The position numbers were made by a program, and so were the translations under genes. A stretch of 64,000 nucleotides of DNA from Frigoribacterium sp. Leaf415 (GTDB lineage Bacteria; Actinomycetota; Actinomycetes; Actinomycetales; Microbacteriaceae), in assembly GCF_001424645.1 (NCBI RefSeq), contig NZ_LMQR01000001.1:2985857-3049856 (forward strand), in the 5' to 3' direction. The notes under the pieces are model-generated. The model made no database searches. It was not told the DNA's origin and worked only from the letters and a program-made list of their open reading frames with translations. The first letter of the stretch is position 1; each line of letters begins with the position of its first letter. This document shows positions 1-6,874 of the stretch, one piece after another.

Positions 1-46
1 TGCCGAAGGCGGCTTTCGTGATGCGCTTGCGAGTGAAGGCGTTCAT
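1..46 (-). CDS. N-terminus of an unidentified protein (cut by window edge)
   Basis: Only the first 15 codons are present, reading MNAFTRKRITKAAFG. AAGGAG lies 8 bases before the ATG, so the start is well supported. The basic run RKR followed by small residues would suit the n-region of a signal peptide or membrane anchor, but too little is visible to name a family. Confidence 0.55.
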   Translation of the reverse strand, partial: MNAFTRKRITKAAFG

Positions 47-199
47 GGTGAAGCTCCTTGTCTGTTGGTCCCGGTGGGGATGTACAGGGTTCGCCACCGG
101 GGGCGAGAAGGTTTGGATCTCGGTCACTTCGTTACCCGCCCGTGACCTTCACCCCCGAACGAGGGGCGAGGGTGCGCGACGGGTCGAGCCGGACGTGCG

Positions 200-240
200 G
201 GAGGCGCGGCACCGGTCTCGAGGACCGGCACCGCGCCTCC
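200..240. repeat. Inverted pair of the GGAGGCGCGG word, terminator-like
   Basis: GGAGGCGCGG at 200-209 and its complement at 231-240 face each other and are joined by a second inverted segment (CACCGGTC / GACCGGCA). The hairpin lies 23 bp beyond the stop of the minus-strand hydrolase. There is no T-run. The placement is that of a transcription terminator built from the dispersed word. Confidence 0.5.
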
Positions 241-262
241 TGCGGTCGCGTCGGGTTCCGCC

Positions 263-1099
263 CTACTTCTTCAGGAACTCGAGCACGACGCGGTTGAACT
301 CGTCGGCGTCACTGACGTTCGCACCGTGCGGTGCACCGGCGATCACGTGCAGCTCGGACCTGGCGATGGCCGCGTGCGTGCGCGCACCCGATCCCTCGTA
401 GGGCACGGTCGCGTCGCCGTCGCCGTGGATGACCAGCGTCGGCACGGTGACCTTGGTCAGGTCGTCACGGAAGTCCGTGTTCGCGAACGAGGCCATGGCC
501 TCGAGCGCAGCCGTCTTGTCAGCCTGCTTGGCGAGACGGAGGGCGTCCTGGCGGTCGGCCTCGGAGACCTTGAGCACGCCGTCGACCGAGAAGAAGCCGG
601 TCGTGAAGTCCTCGTAGAACGAGTCCTCGTCCTTGGTCAGGCCGGCCGTCATGTCGGCGGCGGCCTCCTTCGTGAGGGGGCCGTCGGGGTTGTCGTCGGT
701 CTTCATCAGGTACGGCGGCACGGCCGAGGCGAAGACGACGCTGTGCAGGCGCTCGGTGCCGTACTTGCTGAAGTAGCGGGCGACCTCGCCGCCACCCATC
801 GAGAAGCCGACGAGCGTGACGTCGTTCAGGTCGAGCTCGGTGAGGACGGTGTGCAGGTCCTCGGTCAGGTGGTCGTAGTCGTAGCCCGTCTTGGGCTTGT
901 CGCTGCGTCCGAAGCCGCGGCGGTCGTAGGTGACGACGCGGTAGCCGGCGTCGGCGAACGCGGGGACCTGCTTGCTCCAGGACTCGCCCGACAGGGGCCA
1001 GCCGTGGATCAGGACGACGGTGCGGCCCGTGCCGCCGGTGTCGTCGACGTGGAGGTTCGTGTCCTTGAAGAGGCCGTGGTGTGCGGTGATCTCGGTCAT
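263..1099 (-). CDS. Alpha/beta hydrolase, non-heme chloroperoxidase-like
   Basis: This 278-residue protein has the alpha/beta hydrolase layout of the cofactor-free haloperoxidase/esterase group. The oxyanion region is HGWPLSGESW, the nucleophile elbow is GFSMGG with Ser100, the acid Asp lies in VIHGDGDATVP and the catalytic His in AGAPHGAN near the C-terminus. Length is normal for the family. The ATG at 1099 is preferred over upstream in-frame starts because GAAGG precedes it and homology-like sequence starts just after it. No signal peptide, so it should be cytosolic. Substrate cannot be read from sequence; family members act on esters, lactones or peracids. It is monocistronic and followed by the inverted word pair at 200-240. 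Confidence 0.85.
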   Translation of the reverse strand: MTEITAHHGLFKDTNLHVDDTGGTGRTVVLIHGWPLSGESWSKQVPAFADAGYRVVTYDRRGFGRSDKPKTGYDYDHLTEDLHTVLTELDLNDVTLVGFSMGGGEVARYFSKYGTERLHSVVFASAVPPYLMKTDDNPDGPLTKEAAADMTAGLTKDEDSFYEDFTTGFFSVDGVLKVSEADRQDALRLAKQADKTAALEAMASFANTDFRDDLTKVTVPTLVIHGDGDATVPYEGSGARTHAAIARSELHVIAGAPHGANVSDADEFNRVVLEFLKK

Positions 1100-1227
1100 G
1101 GTCGGGTGCCTTCTCTCTCCCGCCGTCCTGGCGGGTCCGTCTCCGTTCGTAGTCCGCCACCCCGGGCGCCGCCTCGACGCGGAGGCATCTCGGAGGTGGG
1201 GGACAAGAGCGGGCACCCCTGGCATCG

Positions 1228-1244
1228 ATACCCCTAGGGGGTAT
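1228..1244. promoter_or_regulatory. CsoR-type copper operator before copZ-copA
   Basis: ATACCCCTAGGGGGTAT is a near-perfect palindrome of the kind bound by CsoR-family copper repressors. It ends 30 bp before the copZ start, where it would cover the promoter. A close relative, ATACCTCCGGGGGGTAT, lies at 48447-48463 before a DUF305 gene. No csoR gene is in the window, so the regulator would act from elsewhere. Confidence 0.75.
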
Positions 1245-1273
1245 AACCTGAGGGCCGATCGAGAGGACCGAGC

Positions 1274-1501
1274 ATGACCGACACCACCATCACCACCCTG
1301 CAGGTCGACGGCATGACCTGCGAGCACTGCGTCGCGAGCGTCACCGAAGAGCTCTCCGAGGTCGACGGCGTCGACTCGGTCGAGGTCGACCTCAACCCGG
1401 GAGGCGCGTCGACCGTCTCGGTCCAGGCCGACGCCACCGTCGAGCACGACCAGCTGCGGGCCGCCGTCGAAGAGGCCGGCTACCAGCTCTCCGCACGATG
1501 A
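1274..1501 (+). CDS. copZ: CopZ-like copper chaperone (HMA domain)
   Basis: A 75-residue single heavy-metal-associated domain. The metal loop is GMTCEHC at residues 13-19, with the two cysteines that bind Cu(I). Length and motif match CopZ chaperones that carry copper to CopA. AGAGGA precedes the ATG. The stop overlaps the copA start by 4 bases (ATGA), so the two are translationally coupled, and both lie behind the CsoR-type operator at 1228-1244. Confidence 0.92.
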   Translation: MTDTTITTLQVDGMTCEHCVASVTEELSEVDGVDSVEVDLNPGGASTVSVQADATVEHDQLRAAVEEAGYQLSAR

Positions 1502-3969
1502 CCACCGCAGGAGGCGCGGGCCGGCCGGGCGGGAGCGTCCCGCGGGGCACCGTCCCGCCTGCCGCCGTGCAGCCGGACGCCGTGCAACTCGACGCTGTGC
1601 AGTTGGACATCACCGGCATGACCTGCGCCTCCTGTGCGAACCGCATCGAGCGCAAGCTCAACAAGCTCCCCGGCGTCGAGGCGTCGGTCAACTACGCGAC
1701 CGAGAAGGCGCACGTGCGGGTCGCGGCCGGCGCGGTCGGCGACGCACGCGACGGCGACCCCGTCGTGCCCGACGTCGACGCGCTCATCGCCACGGTGGCC
1801 GCCGCGGGGTACGGGGCCACCGTGCCCGCGCCTCCTGCGTCCTCGGCCGGCGCGGCCGACGGCTCGGCCGACGCCGCCGCGGACGCCCGGGTCGCCGAGG
1901 TCGACGCCCTGCGCCACCGCACCCTCGTCAGCGCCGCCCTCGCCCTGCCCGTCGTCGTGCTCTCGATGGTGCCGGCCCTGCAGTTCACGAACTGGCAGTG
2001 GCTCGCGCTGACCCTCGCGGCACCGGTCGCCGTCTGGGGTGCCTGGCCCTTCCACCGCGCCGCCGCGGTGAACGCCCGCCACGGTGCCGCGACCATGGAC
2101 ACCCTCGTCAGCGTCGGCGTGATCGCCGCCTTCGCCTGGTCGCTCTGGGCGCTCTTCTTCGGCGACGCGGGGCGACCCGGCACGCACATGTCGTTCAGCC
2201 TGGTCGCGACCCACGGCGGCCCGACCGAGCTCTACCTCGAGGTCGCCGCGGCCGTGACGGTGTTCATCCTGCTCGGACGCTGGCTCGAGGCCCGCGCCAA
2301 GCGCCGCTCGGGCGAGGCCCTGCGCGCCCTGCTCGAGCTCGGCGCGAAGGAGGCCACCGTGCTGCGCGACGGTCAGGAGGCGCGGGTCGCCACCGCGGGT
2401 CTGGTACCCGGCGACCTCGTGGTCGTCCGTCCGGGCGAGGCCATCGCCAGCGACGCCCTCGTGCGCGAGGGCACCTCGGCGGTCGACCTGAGCATGCTCA
2501 CCGGCGAGTCGGTGCCGGTCGAGGTGGGCCCGGGAGACCGCGTGGTCGGTGCGACGCTCAACGTCGGCGGGCGCCTGCTCGTCGAGATCACCCGCGTCGG
2601 GGCCGACACCGAGCTCGCCCGCCTCGGACGTCTCGTCGAGGAGGCGCAGAGCGGCAAGGCCGAGGTGCAGCGGCTGGCGGACCGGGTGTCGGCCGTGTTC
2701 GTGCCGGTCGTGATCGGGCTGGCCGTGCTGACCTTCGTCGGCTGGCTCGCGTTCGGCGGGTTGGTCGAGGGGGCCGGGGCCGGGGCCGGGGCCGGTTCCG
2801 TGGCCGGCGGTTCCGGCGGCTTCTTCACCGGGTCGCTGCAGACCGCGTTCACCGCCGCCGTCGCCACCCTGATCATCGCCTGCCCGTGCGCGCTGGGGCT
2901 CGCGACGCCGACCGCACTGCTCGTCGGCACGGGCCGCGGCTCGCAGCTCGGCATCGTGATCCGCGGGCCGCAGGTGCTCGAGCGCACCCGCACGGTCGAC
3001 ACGATCGTCCTCGACAAGACCGGGACGGTGACGACGGGGCGGATGAGCGTGCGCGAGGTGGTCGTGGGCGATGCCGATGCCGATGCCGATGCCGGTGCCG
3101 TCGAGGTCGACGACGTCCTGGCCCGGGCCGCCGCCGTCGAGTCCGGCTCGGAGCATCCGGTCGCCCGGGTGATCGAGGCCGAGGCCGCCCGACGCGGGGT
3201 CGTCGTCCCGGCCGCCGACGGGTTCGCCGCCCACGCCGGGGCCGGCGTGCAGGCCCTCGTCGACGGCATGCTCGTGCTCGTCGGCCGCCCCGGGTGGTTG
3301 GCCGACGAGTGGTCGGTCACCGCGCCTCCCGAACTCGAGACCGCGTTCGTCGCGGCCGAGGCGACCGGTGCGACCCCCGTCGCCGTCGCCTGGGACGGTC
3401 GGGTGCGGGGAGTCGTCACCGTCGCCGACACCGTGAAGCCCAGTGCGCGTGAGGCCGTCGAGCGCTTCCGCGGCCTGGGTCTGACGCCCGTGCTGCTGAC
3501 CGGCGACAACGCGGGCGCGGCCCGGCACGTCGCGGCGCAGGTCGGCATCGCCGCGGCGGACGTGATCGCGCAGGCGACCCCGCAGCAGAAGGTGGAGGCG
3601 GTGGCCCGGTTGCAGGCGGAGGGTCGCGTCGTCGCCATGGTCGGCGACGGCGTCAACGACGCGGCGGCCCTCGCCACGGCCGACCTCGGCATCGCCCTCG
3701 GGACCGGCACGGACGCGGCGATCGCGGCGGGAGACCTGACCGTCGTCAGCGGCGAGCTCGCCGGGGTGGCCGACGCCATCCGCCTGGCACGGGCGACCCT
3801 CGGCACGATCAAGGGCAACCTGTTCTGGGCCTTCGCCTACAACGTCGCGGCGATCCCGGTCGCGATGCTCGGACTGCTCAACCCCGTGCTGGCCGGTGCG
3901 GCGATGGCGGCGTCGTCGGTGTTCGTCGTGACGAACAGCCTGCGCCTGCGGCGGTTCCGCGCCGGGTGA
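1498..3969 (+). CDS. copA: Copper-exporting P1B-type ATPase
   Basis: An 823-residue heavy-metal P-type ATPase. Visible in order: a low-complexity N-terminus, an HMA domain with GMTCASC at residues 40-46, transmembrane helices, the actuator TGES at 335-338, the CPC metal-transport motif at 462-464, the phosphorylation motif DKTGT at 506-510, an HP dipeptide in SGSEHPVA, and the hinge GDGVND at 716-721. The CPC motif and the copZ partner point to Cu(I) export. Two in-frame hexanucleotide tracts lengthen loops: GGGGCC repeats near 2769-2795 and GATGCC x4 at 3070-3093. The dispersed 10-mer occurs in the first codons and near 2386. Regulation is likely by CsoR through 1228-1244. Confidence 0.95.
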   Translation: MTTAGGAGRPGGSVPRGTVPPAAVQPDAVQLDAVQLDITGMTCASCANRIERKLNKLPGVEASVNYATEKAHVRVAAGAVGDARDGDPVVPDVDALIATVAAAGYGATVPAPPASSAGAADGSADAAADARVAEVDALRHRTLVSAALALPVVVLSMVPALQFTNWQWLALTLAAPVAVWGAWPFHRAAAVNARHGAATMDTLVSVGVIAAFAWSLWALFFGDAGRPGTHMSFSLVATHGGPTELYLEVAAAVTVFILLGRWLEARAKRRSGEALRALLELGAKEATVLRDGQEARVATAGLVPGDLVVVRPGEAIASDALVREGTSAVDLSMLTGESVPVEVGPGDRVVGATLNVGGRLLVEITRVGADTELARLGRLVEEAQSGKAEVQRLADRVSAVFVPVVIGLAVLTFVGWLAFGGLVEGAGAGAGAGSVAGGSGGFFTGSLQTAFTAAVATLIIACPCALGLATPTALLVGTGRGSQLGIVIRGPQVLERTRTVDTIVLDKTGTVTTGRMSVREVVVGDADADADAGAVEVDDVLARAAAVESGSEHPVARVIEAEAARRGVVVPAADGFAAHAGAGVQALVDGMLVLVGRPGWLADEWSVTAPPELETAFVAAEATGATPVAVAWDGRVRGVVTVADTVKPSAREAVERFRGLGLTPVLLTGDNAGAARHVAAQVGIAAADVIAQATPQQKVEAVARLQAEGRVVAMVGDGVNDAAALATADLGIALGTGTDAAIAAGDLTVVSGELAGVADAIRLARATLGTIKGNLFWAFAYNVAAIPVAMLGLLNPVLAGAAMAASSVFVVTNSLRLRRFRAG

Positions 3970-4016
3970 GGTGGGGCGGGCACGAGTCGTGCCGCCGGTG
4001 AGCTGCGCGGGCACGT

Positions 4017-4082
4017 GTCGCACCGCCTGCTGAACGTCGCACCGCCTGTTTCGGCGGTGCGATGTTCAGTTCATGGTGCGAC
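4017..4082. repeat. Nested palindrome, class shared with 17278-17337
   Basis: An outer stem GTCGCACC / GGTGCGAC encloses an inner near-perfect stem (CTGAACGTCGCACCGCC against a GGCGGTGCGATGTTCAG arm) around a 6-base loop. The outer sequence is repeated inside the inner arm. The palindrome at 17278-17337 has the same design and shares the GTTCA-TTCATGG spacing on its right side. It lies 48 bp after copA. It may act as a terminator, but no T-run follows. Confidence 0.7.
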
Positions 4083-4115
4083 CACCGGCGGGCGGCCTGA
4101 CACGACCCCCGGGCA

Positions 4116-4207
4116 TGGCGAAGCCCGAGACCGTGGAACCGATCTCGGGCTTCGATGTGCTCTCCGTGAAGAGAACCAGGGACCCAACAGAGATCCCGCT
4201 TCATCTG
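4116..4207 (-). ncRNA. Candidate small RNA ending in a strong hairpin
   Basis: On the minus strand a promoter-like pair (TTGCAC, 17 bp, TACACT; 4242 to 4214) would start transcription near 4207. About 55 bases on, a 12-bp GC-rich hairpin (4119-4130 with 4143-4154) would close the transcript. No open frame with a start signal lies between. A separate 17-bp inverted repeat with one mismatch (4170-4186 with 4260-4276) straddles the promoter. I do not recognise an RNA family; the hairpin lacks a clear T-run, so the 3' end is uncertain. Confidence 0.35.
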
Positions 4208-4213
4208 ATCGGA

Positions 4214-4242
4214 AGTGTAATCCCATGACGATCGACGTGCAA
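4214..4242 (-). promoter_or_regulatory. Sigma70-like promoter for the candidate small RNA
   Basis: Read on the minus strand: -35 TTGCAC at 4242-4237, 17-bp spacer, -10 TACACT at 4219-4214. It is one of the best consensus-like promoters in the window and has no coding sequence behind it. Confidence 0.45.
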
Positions 4243-4316
4243 ACGTCGTTCCCACGGGGTGGGTCCCTGGCTCTCTCGCGGTGTTCGCCGGCGCGAACAC
4301 CGAGAGGAGGGAGCGG

Positions 4317-4505
4317 ATGTCCGAGGACGACCGCCGCCCGCCCAGGAAGACCGTGCCGTGGTGGCAGATCGCGACTCTCGTCGTGACCGTCGCCCGGTTC
4401 GCGGTCGACCTGGTGCGCAAGGGCTGGGAACAGGGTCCCGGGGTCATCAGGCCCCGGGGCCCGCTCCCGCCGGCTGCCCCGGTCCCGCCTAGGGTGAGCG
4501 CATGA
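4317..4505 (+). CDS. Small hypothetical protein
   Basis: A 62-residue protein, MSEDDRRPPRK followed by one hydrophobic stretch (WQIATLVVTVARFAVDLV) and a proline-rich tail. The ATG at 4317 has a strong GAGGAGGGAG site 5 bases upstream, better than the GTG at 4281 in the same frame. Its stop overlaps the start of the zinc-ribbon gene by 4 bases, so the two form a translationally coupled pair. Probably a single-pass or peripheral membrane protein; no known domain. Confidence 0.7.
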   Translation: MSEDDRRPPRKTVPWWQIATLVVTVARFAVDLVRKGWEQGPGVIRPRGPLPPAAPVPPRVSA

Positions 4506-4774
4506 TCATCTTCGGCACCAAGGGCACGAGCGCCCTGCTGGGCGTCCTCTTCTTCGTCTGCCGGGTCTGCGGCAACGAGGCCGCGCAGCGCCTGGTCAAG
4601 CACCGTCGGTGGTTCACGCTGTTCTTCATCCCGGTGATCCCGTACTCGACGAAGCACGTCTACACCTGCGCCTACTGCGGTGCGGGCACGGAGCTCGACT
4701 CCGAGGCGGCCGAGCGGTTCCAGGCCGACGCCGAGCACGCGGCGGCATCCCGCGGCGGCCGACCACAGGGCTGA
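4502..4774 (+). CDS. Zinc-ribbon membrane-associated protein
   Basis: A 90-residue protein with a hydrophobic N-terminus (ALLGVLFFVC), two Cys pairs (CRVCGN near residues 20-25 and CAYCGAG near 56-62) and a central WFTLFFIPVIPY segment. This is the layout of the small zinc-ribbon family common in Actinobacteria, in which the two CxxC pairs bind one zinc. Cellular role unknown. Coupled by ATGA overlap to the 62-residue gene before it and followed by the terminator at 4823. Confidence 0.8.
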   Translation: MIIFGTKGTSALLGVLFFVCRVCGNEAAQRLVKHRRWFTLFFIPVIPYSTKHVYTCAYCGAGTELDSEAAERFQADAEHAAASRGGRPQG

Positions 4775-4822
4775 CCGACCACAGGGCTGACCGACCGCTG
4801 GGCAGCACGCAGCCGAACACCC

Positions 4823-4875
4823 CTGACGGGACAGAACACCGCGGCGTTCCGGGGTGTTCTGTCCCGTCAGTGGTT
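4823..4875 (+). terminator. Intrinsic terminator between convergent genes
   Basis: An 18-bp perfect stem (4823-4840 with 4853-4870, arms starting CTGACGGGAC) and a 12-base GC-rich loop are followed by TGGTTTTT. It is the clearest T-tailed terminator in the window. It lies between the plus-strand zinc-ribbon gene and the minus-strand gene at 4927-5163. Confidence 0.75.
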
Positions 4876-4926
4876 TTTCGGCACGGGAGGCGCAGGAGGC
4901 GGGAGCGCGGGAGGCGCGGCGCGCGG

Positions 4927-5163
4927 TCAGGGCAGCGCGCGGTACCAGCCGGCCACACGGGCACGGAGGCCGACGGGGTGGGACCGGCGCCGCGCCTCCT
5001 CGGGGACGTCGTCGACGACCGGGGCGAAACCGACGGTCGCGCACGAGGTGCAGACGAGCACGTGGCGGTGCACCGAGAGGGCCGTGCCGTAGAACGGGTT
5101 GGGCTCGCGACGGGTCGGCGCGGCGCACAACGTGCAGAGGGGCAGTTCGCGCGTGTCGTCCAT
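4927..5163 (-). CDS. Hypothetical protein with CxxC pairs
   Basis: A 78-residue protein with CTLC and CTSC pairs about 30 residues apart, suggesting a small zinc site (CTLCAAPTRREPNPFYG, then VLVCTSC). The C-terminus is basic. The ATG at 5163 is chosen; a GTG at 5175 is in frame. No clear ribosome site precedes either, so it may be leaderless. It converges on the zinc-ribbon gene. Function unknown. Confidence 0.6.
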   Translation of the reverse strand: MDDTRELPLCTLCAAPTRREPNPFYGTALSVHRHVLVCTSCATVGFAPVVDDVPEEARRRSHPVGLRARVAGWYRALP

Positions 5164-5399
5164 GAGGGTCACCACGACTCATGTTCGGCCACGAGAGGGC
5201 GGTCGGTTGTCCCCCAATTCGGGTGCCGGGGTACGCAGCCGCGTCCGGGACGGGCTCGACCCCGCACGACGCGGCCCCGACGCGGCACCGACTCGGCCCT
5301 GAATCGGCCCGACCCGGCGCCCGACCCGGCCCCGACTCGGCCCGATCGGCCCCCGGGGTCACGACCAGGAGGCGCGGGTCGGCTGCATAGGATCGTCGC

Positions 5400-6689
5400 G
5401 TGACGGACTCCCACGATCTCGGGCACGGGGCCCTCGGGCACGCCGGCGGCGGCTGGTCGCCGCTGGCCGGGAGCGCCCAGGCCGTGGTGCTCGACATCCT
5501 CGTGCACGGGGCCCGCCCGCGGACCGAGCTCGCCACCCGGCTCGGCCTGTCGGGCCCGAGCCTCACGCGCATCACCAAGCCCCTGCTCGAGAGCGGGCTG
5601 CTGGTCGAGCGACCCTCCCTCGCGCCGTCCGGCTCGGGTCGGCCCTCGGTCCCGCTCGACCTCGACCCGGACGCGCACCACTTCGTCGGCGTCAAGCTGA
5701 CCCGTGACCGCCTCTTCGTCGTCGTGACGGACCAGCGGGGCGGGGTGCTGGTCGAGCACGACGAACCCCTGCCCGACCCGTCGCCCGTCGCGGTCGTGGG
5801 CCAGGTCGGGGCGGTCGTGACCGCGGCCCGGGCCCGGGACGACCGCATCCGAGCGGTCGGCGTCACGGTCGGTGGACAGGTCGTCGACCGTGCGCGCGTG
5901 CGGCACGCACCGTTCCTCGGCTGGGACGACGTTCCCCTCGCCGACCTGCTGACCGCCTCGACCGGCCTGCCGACCTGGGTCGAGAACGACGTCCGCGCGC
6001 TGACCCAGGCCGAGCACTGGTTCGGCGAGGGGCGCGGGCTGCGGTCGTTCGCCCTCGTGACGATCGGCGCGGGCGTGGGGCTCGGCCTCGTCGCCGCGGG
6101 CGAGGTGCTCGGCGGGGCGCACTCGTCGGCGGGCAGCATCGGGCACCAGCGGATCGTGGTGCCGGTGCCGGTGCCGGTGCCGGTGCCGGCGTCAGCGCCC
6201 GCGCCCGTAGCCGTGCCGGTGCCCACCCCGGCGCCTGTGCCGGTGCGCACCCCCGCCGCAGCCGCCGCCGACGCGTCGGCCCCGACCTGCGACCTCGGTC
6301 ACCACGACTGCGCCGGAGCGTTCCTCACGGTCGCCGCGGTCGAGGCCGCCGCCGCCCGGGCCCTCGGCCGCCCGGTCGCCTACGACGACCTGCTCGCCCT
6401 CGCCGCCGACGGACACGAGGAGGCGCGGGTCGTCGTCGACACCGCCGCCGACGTCCTGGGGCAGCTGATCGCGGGCGTACTGAACGTGCTCGACCCCGAG
6501 GTGGTCCTGCTGTCGGGCGAGGGCGTGCGGCTCGCGACCGTCGGCGGAGCCGCGGTCGCTTCCGCGATCGAGTGCGGCACCCACCGGGCAGTTCCCCCGC
6601 CGAGACTCATCGTTCAGGAGTTCCGGTTCGACGAGTGGGCCCGAGGCGCCGCCGCCGTCGCGATCCAGATGCACGCGCTCGGACGCTGA
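5400..6689 (+). CDS. ROK-family transcriptional regulator
   Basis: A 429-residue protein with an N-terminal winged helix (VVLDILVHGARPRTELATRL ... SLTRITKPLLESGLLVE) followed by a ROK sugar-kinase-like domain (VGVTVGGQVV, VENDVRALTQAEHWFG, IGAGVGLGLVAAGE). Where the usual CxCGxxGC zinc motif of ROK proteins would lie, a Pro/Val/Ala-rich insert of about 45 residues appears, partly encoded by five GTGCCG repeats at 6159-6188, followed by CDLGHHDC. Zinc binding may therefore be altered. The GTG at 5400 follows TAGGAT by 7 bases, a leaderless promoter. It converges on the alpha-galactosidase gene and is the natural candidate to bind the palindrome at 9238-9260. Confidence 0.88.
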   Translation: MTDSHDLGHGALGHAGGGWSPLAGSAQAVVLDILVHGARPRTELATRLGLSGPSLTRITKPLLESGLLVERPSLAPSGSGRPSVPLDLDPDAHHFVGVKLTRDRLFVVVTDQRGGVLVEHDEPLPDPSPVAVVGQVGAVVTAARARDDRIRAVGVTVGGQVVDRARVRHAPFLGWDDVPLADLLTASTGLPTWVENDVRALTQAEHWFGEGRGLRSFALVTIGAGVGLGLVAAGEVLGGAHSSAGSIGHQRIVVPVPVPVPVPASAPAPVAVPVPTPAPVPVRTPAAAAADASAPTCDLGHHDCAGAFLTVAAVEAAAARALGRPVAYDDLLALAADGHEEARVVVDTAADVLGQLIAGVLNVLDPEVVLLSGEGVRLATVGGAAVASAIECGTHRAVPPPRLIVQEFRFDEWARGAAAVAIQMHALGR

Positions 6690-6714
6690 CGCCGCGCGCA
6701 CTCCTCGAGACGCG

Positions 6715-6780
6715 ACCCGCGCCTCCTGCCCGACCCGCGCCTCCTGCGCGACCCGCGCCTCCTGCGCGACCCGCGCCTCC
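6715..6780. repeat. Four tandem 18-bp units carrying the dispersed word
   Basis: ACCCGCGCCTCC begins at 6715, 6733, 6751 and 6769, an exact 18-bp period. Each unit contains CCGCGCCTCC, the complement of the GGAGGCGCGG word found throughout 1-38 kb. The array follows the ROK stop codon by 26 bp. Confidence 0.85.
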
Positions 6781-6793
6781 GACCCGTCGAGAA

Positions 6794-6847
6794 CCCCGTT
6801 CCGTGCGATGAACCACGCATCTTCGTGGTTCATCGCACGGAACGGGG
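6794..6847. repeat. Palindrome with 23-bp arms and 8-base loop
   Basis: Arms 6794-6816 and 6825-6847 are perfectly complementary around an 8-base loop. The inner part of the arms, GATGAACCAC / GTGGTTCATC, resembles GTCGAACCAC in the palindromes at 10411-10480 and 21954-22015, which also have 8-base loops. It lies between the convergent ROK and alpha-galactosidase genes and could stop transcription from both sides. Confidence 0.75.
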
Positions 6848-6874
6848 CTCGCCGGCACCGAGAGCCGCCCGCCC

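Noticed and set aside
1480..4023. 847-codon frame antisense to copA
   Set aside because: copA has every P-type ATPase motif; the antisense frame is Arg/Gly/Asp/His-rich without domain or start signal.
4100..4210. tRNA-like reading of the hairpin region after copA
   Set aside because: No cloverleaf, anticodon arm or TTC-containing T arm can be built; only a single long hairpin and an inverted repeat are present.
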